Part shown: positions 9,013 to 17,371 of the stretch, piece by piece | Layout: every line of letters begins with the position of its first letter | How positions within the stretch are numbered: the stretch's first letter is position 1 | Source of the DNA: Methanothrix sp. | GTDB lineage: Archaea; Halobacteriota; Methanosarcinia; Methanotrichales; Methanotrichaceae | Direction of reading: 5' to 3' | DNA: 52,897 nucleotides | Assembly: GCF_026419855.1 (NCBI RefSeq) | Contig: NZ_JAOAKP010000006.1 | Span: 1-52,897 of the forward strand | The notes under the pieces: model-generated | Databases searched by the model: none | The model's input: only the letters and a program-made list of their open reading frames with translations | Told to the model about the DNA's origin: nothing | Made by a program: the position numbers and the translations under genes

Positions 9013-9360
9013 TTACCCCCTGCGCACTATATCGAGAATCGCGTCCAGCTCTTCCTCGGTCAGCGAGAACTTCTCCTTCGCGTAGATCGCCCTGAGCTCG
9101 TCCCTGGTCATGGGCCTGAGGTCCGCTATCTTCACAGCTATCTCGGGGGTAACCTTCTCAAGAGCCAGGAGAGCTTCCACGAGCCGCCTGCTCTCCTCAG
9201 GTGTGCCGTGGGAGAACAGCTCTGCATGGCGCATGGCCCGCCTGAGCTCGTATCCGAGCTCCTCGGGCTCGCCAGACCTTCTCTCCCGGATCTCGCTGAG
9301 AAGCGCATTTACCTCTGCTAGCGTTAGCAGTTCCTCTTTCAGAACGTTCTTGACTATCAT
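9013..9360 (-). CDS. rpo4: DNA-directed RNA polymerase subunit Rpo4 (F)
   Basis: The 115-residue product matches the archaeal Rpb4/RpoF family, which with Rpo7 forms the stalk of RNA polymerase that contacts nascent RNA and TFE. It has the tether-binding N-terminal strand (MIVKNVLKEELLTLAEV) and the C-terminal HRDC-like helical domain (LADLRPMTRDELRAIYAKEKF type). It lies directly after L21e (3-base gap), the usual archaeal order. Confidence 0.95.
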   Translation of the reverse strand: MIVKNVLKEELLTLAEVNALLSEIRERRSGEPEELGYELRRAMRHAELFSHGTPEESRRLVEALLALEKVTPEIAVKIADLRPMTRDELRAIYAKEKFSLTEEELDAILDIVRRG

Positions 9361-9363
9361 TTT

Positions 9364-9654
9364 CTACTTCTGAGCTGCTAGGTGCTCGGGTAATGCTATA
9401 ACGATCTTCTTTGCGTTCAGATCTGGGACCTCCAGCACGTAAGCTCTCCCTCTCCTGCCCACCACAGTTCCGGTCCTGCCATGAAACTTCGGGTGCGGCA
9501 CTCCCTTGTGTATGCTGGGATCGATTATTATGTGAACCTTCTCACCAACGGCGAAATCCTGTATCGCCCTGACCACAGGAGAGATACCCCTCTCCCTGAC
9601 ACCCTTCTTGAGCTTGTCCCTGGTGTTCTTACGAAATCCGTGTGATTTTGGCAT
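9364..9654 (-). CDS. rpl21e: 50S ribosomal protein L21e
   Basis: The product is the archaeal/eukaryotic large-subunit protein L21e: [17 protein letters not shown] start, [19 protein letters not shown] and the SH3-like core [16 protein letters not shown]. It has 96 residues from the ATG at 9654, the usual length. Its 5' end overlaps the last 26 bases of pus10, so the two are translationally linked. Confidence 0.96.
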   Translation of the reverse strand: MPKSHGFRKNTRDKLKKGVRERGISPVVRAIQDFAVGEKVHIIIDPSIHKGVPHPKFHGRTGTVVGRRGRAYVLEVPDLNAKKIVIALPEHLAAQK

Positions 9655-10987
9655 TGGACACTCCACCTACATCTATTACATCCAGCTCCACGACCCTGGC
9701 GTCTGATCCTAGAAGCTCCGCAAGACTGGGCCTCGTCCTGCCACCGTCCCCTGATATCAGCTCCTTAACGTAGAGGCCGCTGTCGCAGCGGACGGTTATT
9801 TTTGCTATCTGGCCGTTCAGATATTCCAGCTCGGCGCTGTGCACCGCCCTCCTGCGGACCTTATCCGCCCTTCTGTGAGAGACGCGAGTTGGCGTACGCT
9901 GTTCTACAAAACCTACCAATTTGGACAGGGCGGATTTAAGCTTTTCTTCATCCACCAGCGCTGAGATCTCTATAACGGCCTCGTAGGTCTTCTCGAACCT
10001 CTCGTTCTTCACGGTCTCGACCATGGACTTGTCGACGAAAATGAGATCGCTGACCTCAACCTTGCCGCTGCACCGTCTGTTTATCTCATCCCTGAGCGCG
10101 CTCAGATCAAGGCATCTCTTGCGTGGGCGCACGACCTCGACAACAAAGGGACGGCCGCTGCCGAGCATTCTGGCATCTATGTCCTCCCTTCCAGCTCCAT
10201 GAAACACGGTGTCCTCGGCATCCGCAGCCTCCACAATCGGCTCCTTCATGAGCTCATCCACAGACTCCTGGTACATTCGCCCTGTGTTGCCGCACCGCTC
10301 GCAGCCCCTACCGCCACAGACCCTGCACGGCCATCTCGTCTGCGGAAATCCGCGCTGGAGCTTCCTGTATCTCCCGTAGATGTAAAGAGGCTGGATCTGG
10401 ATCTCTACGTGCCCGTCTGTGAGATGAAGATGGACAACAACCTCAGGATTGTTTAGATCCGGCTGCTTCCCGCTCTTCACTGCTATGATCTTCCCAACCT
10501 CGCGGTTGATCTCTGACTTCATGGGCTCTGCGTGTCTTGAACACCCGTCAGCGAGCAGAAGCTCCTCATTCTCAGCAAGAAGACCGCTCATGAGCGTGCC
10601 GACCAGAAACCGGCTGAATTCAATTCCTCTGAATGCCTCCACAGCTTTATCCGCGAGCTCCTCAAGGCGCTCTGGACGCATCTGCCCGAGACAGACCCAG
10701 CAGGATCCATCCTCACCCTCGACCCCGAGCCTGAGCCTGGCCTGTCTGCAGGAGGGAGCAAGCGCGCGCAGCATGTCTATGGACTTCTCAGGATCTTGGA
10801 GGTCCGCGCTCATGACCATGACCGTCTTTATAGAGCGCCCGCGCTCGGTGTTTGTCATGCCTGTCCCCAGCATGGCGAATTGCCTTCCGAGGCAGCTGTC
10901 GCATATCGGGCCGAGACGGAGGATCCTCATGGCAGTCGAGATGATCTCAGACGCAATGCAGATGTCATTTTGATTTTCAGAGGGCAT
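9629..10987 (-). CDS. pus10: tRNA pseudouridine synthase Pus10
   Basis: The 452-residue product matches archaeal Pus10, which makes pseudouridine 54 and 55 in the tRNA T-loop. The N-terminal part has zinc-binding cysteines ([10 protein letters not shown], about residues 28-37, and a second [14 protein letters not shown] group near 219-232) and a THUMP-like region. The catalytic domain contains the acidic motif in [16 protein letters not shown] (about 267-282). It overlaps L21e and starts the conserved cluster L21e-rpo4-DUF655-ksgA. Confidence 0.94.
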   Translation of the reverse strand: MPSENQNDICIASEIISTAMRILRLGPICDSCLGRQFAMLGTGMTNTERGRSIKTVMVMSADLQDPEKSIDMLRALAPSCRQARLRLGVEGEDGSCWVCLGQMRPERLEELADKAVEAFRGIEFSRFLVGTLMSGLLAENEELLLADGCSRHAEPMKSEINREVGKIIAVKSGKQPDLNNPEVVVHLHLTDGHVEIQIQPLYIYGRYRKLQRGFPQTRWPCRVCGGRGCERCGNTGRMYQESVDELMKEPIVEAADAEDTVFHGAGREDIDARMLGSGRPFVVEVVRPRKRCLDLSALRDEINRRCSGKVEVSDLIFVDKSMVETVKNERFEKTYEAVIEISALVDEEKLKSALSKLVGFVEQRTPTRVSHRRADKVRRRAVHSAELEYLNGQIAKITVRCDSGLYVKELISGDGGRTRPSLAELLGSDARVVELDVIDVGGVSNAKITRIS

Positions 10988-11020
10988 AACACCATCTTTG
11001 CTTGGAGAAATTTTTGTACA

Positions 11021-11124
11021 CGCTGAGGGTGAGATTCGAACTCACGCGGTGCGATGCACCACTGGTTAGCCTGTTCCTTACGGAACCTCAAGACCAGCGC
11101 CGTAGGCCACTTGGCTACCTCAGC
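11021..11124 (-). tRNA. tRNA-Ser (UGA) with a 19-nt intron
   Basis: On the minus strand the acceptor stem is GCTGAGG/CCTCAGC with discriminator G73, the serine identity base in archaea. A long variable arm (GGTGC-ATC-GCACC) and a T-arm GTGAG/CTCAC are clear. The anticodon stem CTGGT/ACCAG encloses 26 bases. A textbook bulge-helix-bulge (CUUG/CAGG helix, bulges AGG and CUA) marks a 19-nt intron after position 37. Splicing leaves the loop CTTGAGA, anticodon UGA. CCA is not encoded. Confidence 0.93.
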
Positions 11125-11179
11125 CCATCACATTTTCCGGGCAAGAGGGTATTAATATCTACCGCTTATACGTCCGTCC

Positions 11180-12421
11180 ATGCTAATACGCAGTGCACAC
11201 ATCATTCGAAACGGGTCTCTGCTTAAGAACATCGACATTCTCATCGAGGAGAACCGCATCTCTGAGGTTGGAAGGGATCTGAGACCTAATGATGATGAGG
11301 TTGTAGATGCAAGAAACATGCTTGCAGTTCCAGGTCTGGTGAACAGCCACACGCATCTGGCCATGACTCTTCTCAGAGGATATGCAGACGACATGGAGCT
11401 GATCCCATGGCTCCGGGATAAGATCTGGCCGCTCGAGGCTCGGCTCAGGCCATCGGATATCCGCGCGGGGGTGAGGCTGGGCTGCCTGGAGCTGATAAGG
11501 TTCGGGGTGACGTGCTACAATGACATGTACTACTTCATGGATGAGACAGCTGCGGCCACTCGGGAGATGGGGATCCGGGGCGTGCTCTCAGGCGTCCTCT
11601 TCGATATGCGACCTGAGCTTATCAGGGATGTCGAGCCGTTCGTCAAAAGATGGAGGGACGATGATCTCATAAAGCCTGCTGTGGGGCCGCATGCCGTCTA
11701 CACCTGCTCTGAGGAGACGCTTCTCAGGGCGAAGGAGATCGCAGAGAAGTACAATGTCATGCTACACATTCATCTCTCAGAGACCAGGGACGAGGTCGAT
11801 ACATTTGTCAACCAGCGGCACATGACACCTGTGGAGTTTCTGGAAAACCTTGGCTTTCTTAGCGAGCGGGTGGTGGCGGCGCACTGCGTCTGGTTGACAC
11901 CAAGGGATATGAGGATTCTTGCGGAGAGGCATGTGAACGTCGCCCACTGTCCGATAAGCAACCTCAAGCTCGCATCAGGCATCGCTCCGATCGCGACCCT
12001 CATCGAGCAGGGTGTGAATGTATGCCTGGGAACAGATGGAGCTTCGAGCAACAACAACCTGGACATCTTCGAGGAGATGAAGGTTGCAGCCGTGGTCCAG
12101 AAGTGCTCAGCAGGGCGGTCAGCGATACTTCCTGCTGATGCTGTCTGGCGGATGGCCACAGAGAATGCATACAGGGCATTCTCCCTTGATATCGGCATCA
12201 GGCCTGGAGCGCTCGCAGATCTCGCCCTGATCAACCTCAAGAGGCCATGGTTCACTCCGGAGACATCGATGCTCTCGCATCTGGTCTACAGCATGCCGGG
12301 CGAGGTTAGCTGCACAATATGCAACGGAAGGGTGCTCATGAGGGATGGCGTGATCGAGGGCGAGGATAAGATACTGGATGAGGCGCAGCGCTGCTACGAG
12401 AGGCTGATCTCAGAGGAGTAG
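11180..12421 (+). CDS. MTA/SAH (5'-deoxyadenosine) deaminase, amidohydrolase family
   Basis: The 413-residue product is a metal-dependent amidohydrolase of the TrzN/MtaD group. It has the zinc motif HTHLAM at residues 57-62, HIHLSETRDEVD near 195-206, AAHCVW near 234-239 and GTDGASSNNNLD near 283-294. Methanogen members deaminate 5'-deoxyadenosine, S-adenosylhomocysteine or methylthioadenosine and so recycle SAM by-products. The preferred substrate cannot be read from the sequence. A MITE-like element is inserted exactly at its stop codon; the target duplication begins with the last base of TAG. Confidence 0.9.
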   Translation: MLIRSAHIIRNGSLLKNIDILIEENRISEVGRDLRPNDDEVVDARNMLAVPGLVNSHTHLAMTLLRGYADDMELIPWLRDKIWPLEARLRPSDIRAGVRLGCLELIRFGVTCYNDMYYFMDETAAATREMGIRGVLSGVLFDMRPELIRDVEPFVKRWRDDDLIKPAVGPHAVYTCSEETLLRAKEIAEKYNVMLHIHLSETRDEVDTFVNQRHMTPVEFLENLGFLSERVVAAHCVWLTPRDMRILAERHVNVAHCPISNLKLASGIAPIATLIEQGVNVCLGTDGASSNNNLDIFEEMKVAAVVQKCSAGRSAILPADAVWRMATENAYRAFSLDIGIRPGALADLALINLKRPWFTPETSMLSHLVYSMPGEVSCTICNGRVLMRDGVIEGEDKILDEAQRCYERLISEE

Positions 12422-12428
12422 ATGCATT

Positions 12429-12547
12429 CGCTCTTATCCGTTTGATGACTTGCGTGGAGAGGCACTGTTTCCGCTATGTGCTCCTGGCGAATGAGTGCAT
12501 CCAGCAACCAGTACACTTGCCCCTGCGTTGCCGAACACACAAGAGCG
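12429..12547 (+). mobile_element. MITE-like element, copy 3, with 8-bp target duplication
   Basis: The element runs from CGCTCTT to AAGAGCG (7-bp terminal inverted repeats, 119 bp). It is flanked by perfect direct repeats GATGCATT at 12421-12428 and 12548-12555, showing insertion by a transposase that makes 8-base staggered cuts. It has no coding capacity. Confidence 0.92.
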
Positions 12548-12828
12548 GATGCATTTTCCTCCGAACCGAAATCTCCCAACCGGCATGGGCATTTTGCGGC
12601 GGGCATGCGCCAGATTGAGTCCAGATCCCTAAGATTCTCCATACAATTAAGTTAAAATAAGCGAATATACGACCATCTAGCGCCGGATCTCCGGCCTGTG
12701 GTGGGATCGGATGATATGATGCAAGGACCACAGCGGACGTGACATAAAATAAAAGGATGCTTCACGCGTTCGCGCCATGACCTTGCTGATCGATCCCAGC
12801 TCAGAATGGAAAGCGCCCACAGCGCACC

Positions 12829-13491
12829 TCATCTTGATATCTTCTTGTGGCAGAACCACCAGTCATAGCAGTCGTACATCTTGAGCCTTTCTTTCGCAGT
12901 CTTCTCATCTGCAGGTGGTGGTATGATGACCTCATCGCCTATGAGATCGTTGTTCGGCCAGTTCGCCGGCGTTGCCACCTTGTTCTTGTCAGCAACCTGT
13001 AGAGCCTCCACGACCCTGAGGATCTCGTCTATGTTCCTGCCAACCTCCTGAGGATAGTAGAGTATCAGCCTTATTACTCCGCTCGGGTCCACTATGAATA
13101 CAGCCCTCACAGTGTTTGAACCCTTCCCCGGATGGATCATGCCGAGCAGGTCAGCGACTTCTCCTGTGTCCGCTATTATCGGGAACTTTATCTCAACCCC
13201 CATCTTCTCTTTGATCCATTCGGTCCACTTCATGTGGGAGAAGACCTGATCGACTGAGAGGCCCACGAGCTCGCAGTTGAGCTTCTTGAAATCCTCCCGG
13301 CGCTTCTGGAACGCTATGAACTCAGTCGTGCATACAGGCGTGAAATCTGCAGGATGGCTGAACAGAACAAACCACTTGCCTGCAAGATCATCCGGCAGAG
13401 TCATAGGACCGTGTGTGGTCCTCACCTCCATTCTCGGAAGCCTGTCCCCAAGGAGAGGCATCCCAAAATCAATCTCAGTTGTGCAGCTCAT
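12829..13491 (-). CDS. Peroxiredoxin, archaeal Prx6-type
   Basis: From the ATG at 13491 (GGGGGAT upstream) the product has 220 residues. The peroxidatic cysteine is C54 in PVCTTEF. Two more cysteines near the C-terminus, C208 and C214, fall where archaeal Prx6-type enzymes such as the Aeropyrum pernix thioredoxin peroxidase have their resolving cysteines. The enzyme should reduce hydrogen peroxide and organic peroxides in this strict anaerobe. The conserved AT-rich element at 13741-13854 lies upstream in the transcribed direction. Confidence 0.93.
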   Translation of the reverse strand: MSCTTEIDFGMPLLGDRLPRMEVRTTHGPMTLPDDLAGKWFVLFSHPADFTPVCTTEFIAFQKRREDFKKLNCELVGLSVDQVFSHMKWTEWIKEKMGVEIKFPIIADTGEVADLLGMIHPGKGSNTVRAVFIVDPSGVIRLILYYPQEVGRNIDEILRVVEALQVADKNKVATPANWPNNDLIGDEVIIPPPADEKTAKERLKMYDCYDWWFCHKKISR

Positions 13492-13710
13492 ACGAGATCC
13501 CCCAATCACAAACTTCTGGACCTGCTGCTCATGCTGCCAGGTCTGTTGTGGCCTCAAGCAGCATGATGTGCGCTGCGGTCATGACACCGGAATTTCGGTC
13601 TGCATTGTGGATGTGGAGAACACCAACTGCAATCCCCAACGATAACCTCCATGCATCTGGCACAGGCGTCTGGCCGCAGGTTGCAGCCACATGATTTTTA
13701 TTCAGTAATC

Positions 13711-13723
13711 GGCTATAAACCTT
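13711..13723 (-). promoter_or_regulatory. Candidate BRE/TATA promoter for the peroxiredoxin gene
   Basis: Read on the minus strand, AAGGTTTATAGCC has the A-rich BRE followed by a TTTATA box. It would place the transcript start near 13687, leaving a leader of roughly 195 bases before the ATG at 13491. A second candidate TATA box lies inside the conserved element further upstream. Confidence 0.4.
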
Positions 13724-13740
13724 GTGAGACGTTTCCGGTT

Positions 13741-13854
13741 TATAGTCCTTTGCGTCACTTCATATAAGCCAATTTAAAATATGCTGGATATGCCGCAATT
13801 CGCACATGATTTTATGTAATATGAATATTATATCAACTTATGCAGAATGCTATA
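13741..13854 (-). repeat. Conserved 114-bp AT-rich element, copy A (upstream of peroxiredoxin)
   Basis: This stretch aligns with 20151-20265 in inverted orientation at roughly 85% identity with one indel, bounded in both copies by TATAG/CTATA. Relative to the downstream genes both copies point the same way, one towards the peroxiredoxin and one towards the F420H2:NADP oxidoreductase. Strongly kept blocks are GCTTATATGAAGTGACGCAA and TTACATAAAAT. It is either a shared promoter/operator region or a short mobile element; no target duplication was found. Confidence 0.8.
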
Positions 13855-14012
13855 CATGCACATCTTACGAAGTGTAGCTGTGTGCCATTGGCGTTTAGAT
13901 GGCTTAACACGAATGCAAACCATGCTATTCTTTTCACATGTATTGGATCCAAGTCTTTGTCAGAACATCAACATCTACGACGCAATACACCACAGAATAA
14001 ATGCCTTTGAAA

Positions 14013-14046
14013 ACTGAAAAAGAGCGATCCGCCCAGTGAAGGGCGG
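14013..14046 (-). terminator. Terminator of the Spt5-L11-L1-L10-L12 operon
   Basis: After the L12 stop the minus strand forms CCGCCC-TTCACT-GGGCGG, a 6-bp GC stem, followed within ten bases by CTTTTTC. A GC hairpin plus a T-run right after the last gene fits an intrinsic-type terminator. Confidence 0.65.
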
Positions 14047-14054
14047 GATCAGGA

Positions 14055-14372
14055 TTAACCGAAGAGCGCGCCGAGTCCCTCGATGCCGCTCTCCTCTGCC
14101 TCTTCCTTCTTCTCCTCTTCCTCTGCCTTGGCTGCAGGCTTCTTGGCCTCGGTCTCTGCGGCAGCCGCAGCCGGGGCAGCAGCCGCTACCGGCATGGCGG
14201 TCGCCTGGGAGAGTATCTTGTCGATATCGACGCCCTCAAGCGCCGATACCAGGGCCTTGATCCTGACCTCGTCAGGCGTCACACCGGCTGCCTCTAGGAC
14301 CTTCTTTATGCCATCATCACTTACTTCCTTGCCTGAGCTATGTAGTAACAGTGCTGCATATATGTATTCCAT
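14055..14372 (-). CDS. rpl12: 50S ribosomal protein L12 (P1)
   Basis: This is the archaeal stalk protein L12/P1, present as dimers on L10 and recruiting translation factors. It has the N-terminal dimerisation part [18 protein letters not shown], the Ala-rich hinge and acidic tail, and the conserved C-terminal GLGALFG that binds factors. The ATG at 14372 is preceded by AAAGGTGAG and gives the family's usual start (105 residues). It is last in the ribosomal stalk operon. Confidence 0.97.
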   Translation of the reverse strand: MEYIYAALLLHSSGKEVSDDGIKKVLEAAGVTPDEVRIKALVSALEGVDIDKILSQATAMPVAAAAPAAAAAETEAKKPAAKAEEEEKKEEAEESGIEGLGALFG

Positions 14373-14387
14373 TAAACTCACCTTTCT

Positions 14388-15353
14388 CTAACCGAACAGA
14401 GAACCCAGCCCCGCGGCTGCGTCCTCCTCTTCCTTCTTCTCCTCTACCTCTTCGACAACCTCTTCTACCTGCTTCTGCTCCGGCGCGCTCTCGCCCGCAG
14501 ACATCAAGCTCGCGATCGCCTGAGCATTGGCATGTGCCTTCATTATGACAAGATCCATCATGCCGGGGACGGGTATACCCCGCTCGGCCACCAGATACCT
14601 CGCCCTGGATGCTGCACGCTGAATGATCGGAGCCACGGTCTGGGGTGTCACATAGGCCACCTCGACTGCGAAGGCGAGCGCCTTTCCAGCAGCCTCTGAT
14701 ATGTCCCTCAGAACCGCCTCTACATCCAGTGTCAGATCAGCTGCGGCGAAAACCAGCCCGTCGCTGTAAGCAGCCCGGAGCTCCAGTCCCACAAGCTTCG
14801 GATAGATCTCCATGAGCTGGAGGACCTCTGCCACCTTGGGCGTTATCACATCGCCCTTCTTCGCGAGCACGACCCTCTGGTTTATCACGACCTTGCCGCT
14901 TTTTATTGCGGCCGGGATTCCAGCGCTCTGGAGCTTTCCGACCATGGGTCCTGGTGAGAAGGAGGTCTCGCCGCTCTCGACCACTATGTCCATCGGCGCG
15001 ACAGCACCGGCCTTTATGGGCATCGGGCGCTTCTCTGCGTCCAGCATCTTCTTGAGCGCAAACGGATTCGCATCCGAGAATATCAGAGCGGTCTGGTCCT
15101 CGATGTAATCCGCAAGCGGCCTGATGGACTCATCGGATTTCAGTATAGCCCTCCGGGCAATGTTGTTGTTGACAACCCTTACCTCCGATAGGGGTCTCAG
15201 GATGCCACGGATCCTCTGAAACTCACTTGCCGGAAGCTCGCGTATACCTGCGACGCCCACGACACGGCTGCTCCTTATGCGCTCCACCAGCTCGTCAACC
15301 TCTTTCAGCTTCCATTCAGGCACGCGAGCGACGTGGCGAACATCTGCTGACAT
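14388..15353 (-). CDS. rpl10: 50S ribosomal protein L10 (P0)
   Basis: The 321-residue product is the archaeal P0-type L10, the base of the ribosomal stalk. It begins HVARVPEWKLKEVDEL, contains PGPMVGKLQSAGIPAAI near residues 135-151, and ends with helical L12-binding segments, an acidic run and GLGSLFG, the tail shared with L12. The length is typical for euryarchaea. It starts directly after the L1 stop with no gap. Confidence 0.97.
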   Translation of the reverse strand: MSADVRHVARVPEWKLKEVDELVERIRSSRVVGVAGIRELPASEFQRIRGILRPLSEVRVVNNNIARRAILKSDESIRPLADYIEDQTALIFSDANPFALKKMLDAEKRPMPIKAGAVAPMDIVVESGETSFSPGPMVGKLQSAGIPAAIKSGKVVINQRVVLAKKGDVITPKVAEVLQLMEIYPKLVGLELRAAYSDGLVFAAADLTLDVEAVLRDISEAAGKALAFAVEVAYVTPQTVAPIIQRAASRARYLVAERGIPVPGMMDLVIMKAHANAQAIASLMSAGESAPEQKQVEEVVEEVEEKKEEEDAAAGLGSLFG

Positions 15354-15992
15354 CTAGATCACCCTTACCGCCGGACCCATCGTCGTCTTGACGTATACCG
15401 ACTTAAGGTTGTGACGACCATCCTTCAGGGTCTGCTCCAGCTTTGTGATTACAGACTCTATGTTCTCTGCAAGCTGCCTGGCATCCATATCTCTCCTGCC
15501 CACGGCTATATGGAATGTTGGCCTGTCTCTGGATCGTATCCTGACGATGTTCTTGAGCCTCGTGACCATCTGGGCGACATCCGCATTTGGCGGGAGTGGC
15601 ATGGGCATCTTTCCCCGTTTGCCTAGAATGGGTCCGAGGGTCTTACCGATGACTGGCATGAACTGCGTCTCGGCTATGAAGAAATCGTACTCATCCGCCA
15701 GCTTTCTCGCGTTCTTTCTGTTCTCCCCCAGAAGCTTCAGCTCCTCCGGAGGTATAACGTAGTCAGCGCCAGCGCTCTTCGCCTTGAGCGCAGTATCTCC
15801 AGCTGCGAAAACCGCGATTCTGTTCGGCCTTCCACGCCCGTGCGGAAGTATTACCTCAGTATCTATCCTGTTGCCGGGCTGTGTCAGATCTATGTTATGG
15901 AGATTGATGGCAAGATCGACGCTCTCCTTGAATCCCCTTGGCGGGGCCTCGGAGATCGCCTTCTTAACTGCCTCTTCGATATTCTCTTTCAT
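15354..15992 (-). CDS. rpl1: 50S ribosomal protein L1
   Basis: The 212-residue product is L1, which forms the mobile L1 stalk at the exit site. It shows the archaeal pattern NLHNIDLTQPGNRIDTEV, HGRGRPNRIAVF, and GPILGKRGKMPMPLPPNADV around residues 118-137. In Methanococcus L1 represses its own operon by binding an mRNA mimic of its 23S site; no such leader site was established here. It lies between L11 and L10 in the standard order. Confidence 0.97.
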   Translation of the reverse strand: MKENIEEAVKKAISEAPPRGFKESVDLAINLHNIDLTQPGNRIDTEVILPHGRGRPNRIAVFAAGDTALKAKSAGADYVIPPEELKLLGENRKNARKLADEYDFFIAETQFMPVIGKTLGPILGKRGKMPMPLPPNADVAQMVTRLKNIVRIRSRDRPTFHIAVGRRDMDARQLAENIESVITKLEQTLKDGRHNLKSVYVKTTMGPAVRVI

Positions 15993-16046
15993 TCATATCA
16001 TCCGTAGTCCACGACTTTTGGTCTTCTACGGCTCAACAGATCGCAA

Positions 16047-16526
16047 TTATGACTTCCCCTCAAAGAGGTGGTCGTAGCTGCCAGATGCAATCGCCTGCTG
16101 CACCTCTTTTGAGGTCATGCCATCTATCTTTATCCCCAAAGAGCCACAGGTGCCGACGATCTCCCTGACCGCGCTCTTCAGGTTCTTCGAGAGAAGGTTC
16201 CTCCTCTTTATCTCTGCGATCTTTATCACCTGATCCATTGATATGTTGCCAGCAAAGCTCTTCTTGTCACCGCTTCCCTTCTCAACCCCGGCCTCCTTCA
16301 GGATCAACGCCGAGGTTGGAGGTGTGCCGACCTCTATCTCGAATTCGGTCCTGCTCTTAACCTTTATCCTCACAGGAACCTGCATGCCGTTAAGATCTCT
16401 GGTCAGCTCATTTATCTTGGCGACAACAGCGGCTACGTTGACACCGAGAGGTCCAAGCGCCGGGCCAAGGGGAGGTCCAGCAGTTGCCTTGCCACCTGAT
16501 ACCAGCGCCTCGACGACATTAGCCAA
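16047..16526 (-). CDS. rpl11: 50S ribosomal protein L11
   Basis: The 159-residue product has the L11 N-terminal domain (VSGGKATAGPPLGPALGPLG, residues 9-28) and the C-terminal rRNA-binding domain ending GTCGSLGIKIDGMTSKEVQ. It sits in the GTPase-associated centre. The start is a TTG preceded by AGAGGTGAA. Confidence 0.97.
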   Translation of the reverse strand: MANVVEALVSGGKATAGPPLGPALGPLGVNVAAVVAKINELTRDLNGMQVPVRIKVKSRTEFEIEVGTPPTSALILKEAGVEKGSGDKKSFAGNISMDQVIKIAEIKRRNLLSKNLKSAVREIVGTCGSLGIKIDGMTSKEVQQAIASGSYDHLFEGKS

Positions 16527-16532
16527 TATTGT

Positions 16533-16994
16533 TCACCTCTGCGCCTCTTCTTTGCTAAGGACTCTTACATGATCCCCTCTGACCGTTATGGGTATGGGCA
16601 CCATGGCCTCGAAGAGCTCCACGGTTATCTCCTCTTTGGCTGAGTCGACTCGCTTCACCCTGGCCATCTCGCCCTTGAACGGTCCGGAGATCAGCTCCAC
16701 AATGGCGCCCTCGCTTATGCCAACGACTGCAGGCTTTGGCGTCAGGAAGTGCTCTATCTCTGCGAAGCTGGATGCGCCTTTTATGACAGAGCGCGCATGT
16801 GGAACCCCCTGGATAGCCTGCTCCACTATCTCTGGGGCCGAAGCCTCCACCAGTACGTAGCCCTTCAGCACATCAGGAACGAGTATCGCCCGTATGTCCA
16901 GCTTGTCCTTTCTTGCTATCTGGGCGACCAGGTTCGCGACCGCACGCTCCTGATTTGCTGTTGTCTTGACTACGTATATGCTGGTCTCGGGCAT
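16533..16994 (-). CDS. spt5: Transcription elongation factor Spt5
   Basis: The product has an N-terminal NGN domain ([20 protein letters not shown]) and a C-terminal KOW domain ([18 protein letters not shown], about residues 92-109). Archaeal Spt5 pairs with Spt4 on RNA polymerase to raise processivity and couple to ribosomes. The frame is open further upstream, but the ATG at 16994 gives the family length (153) and lies about 25 bases behind a TATA box. The secE gene that often precedes spt5 in archaea is absent here. Confidence 0.95.
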   Translation of the reverse strand: MPETSIYVVKTTANQERAVANLVAQIARKDKLDIRAILVPDVLKGYVLVEASAPEIVEQAIQGVPHARSVIKGASSFAEIEHFLTPKPAVVGISEGAIVELISGPFKGEMARVKRVDSAKEEITVELFEAMVPIPITVRGDHVRVLSKEEAQR

Positions 16995-17004
16995 CCTCAG
17001 TCTA

Positions 17005-17026
17005 GAGGATAAACCATATATAAAAA
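17005..17026 (-). promoter_or_regulatory. BRE/TATA promoter of the spt5-ribosomal operon
   Basis: The minus strand reads AAACCTTTTTATATATGG, a strong archaeal BRE plus TATA box. Its distance to the ATG at 16994 (about 20-25 bases) implies a leaderless or nearly leaderless transcript. Confidence 0.7.
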
Positions 17027-17176
17027 GGTTTGTGACCGCTTTGAGCTTTCCAGGGGGTCTGGATTCAGCATATCTGGGGCTTCTGTTCTCCTGATCTCCA
17101 CTCGATATGCGCATAGCTTATATCTTATCGGATCTTCGCATACCTCAGGATCCCAGGCGCGAAGGAGGTCGCAGAG

Positions 17177-17371
17177 TTGGAGGAAGACCAGAGTGTGCTC
17201 GACCAGTTCGTCCCGTTCTGCCCGAAATGCGGGAACGAGTGCCTGCCCAAGGAGCTGCGGCGGGCTCTCGATGCCCAGAGCTGGAAGAAGATAATCGTTG
17301 AAACTATATACTATTGCCCCAGATGTGATAATTACTGGAGCGAAGGTCTGGTGGAAAAGGGCTATAAATGA
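17177..17371 (+). CDS. Small zinc-ribbon protein
   Basis: The 64-residue product has two CxxC pairs, FCPKCGN at 14-20 and YCPRCDN at 46-52, forming a zinc ribbon with few other features. It starts at a TTG seven bases behind GGAGGT. Its stop overlaps the ATG of the AcuC-like deacetylase gene (ATGA), so the two are translated together. It may be an accessory of that enzyme; its own function is not known. Confidence 0.8.
   Translation: MEEDQSVLDQFVPFCPKCGNECLPKELRRALDAQSWKKIIVETIYYCPRCDNYWSEGLVEKGYK

Larger units (their letters stand above)
13492..14012. other. Long AT-rich intergenic region upstream of the peroxiredoxin gene
   Basis: About 520 bases without a supported gene. They hold a candidate minus-strand promoter (13711-13723), the conserved 114-bp element (13741-13854) and, further on, about 150 bases in which I see no structure. 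Plus-strand frames here are antisense to the peroxiredoxin start and look spurious. Confidence 0.6.

Noticed and set aside
8079-9095. 338-codon plus-strand open frame opposite ksgA, DUF655 and rpo4
   Set aside because: It is antisense to three conserved genes and shows no domain.
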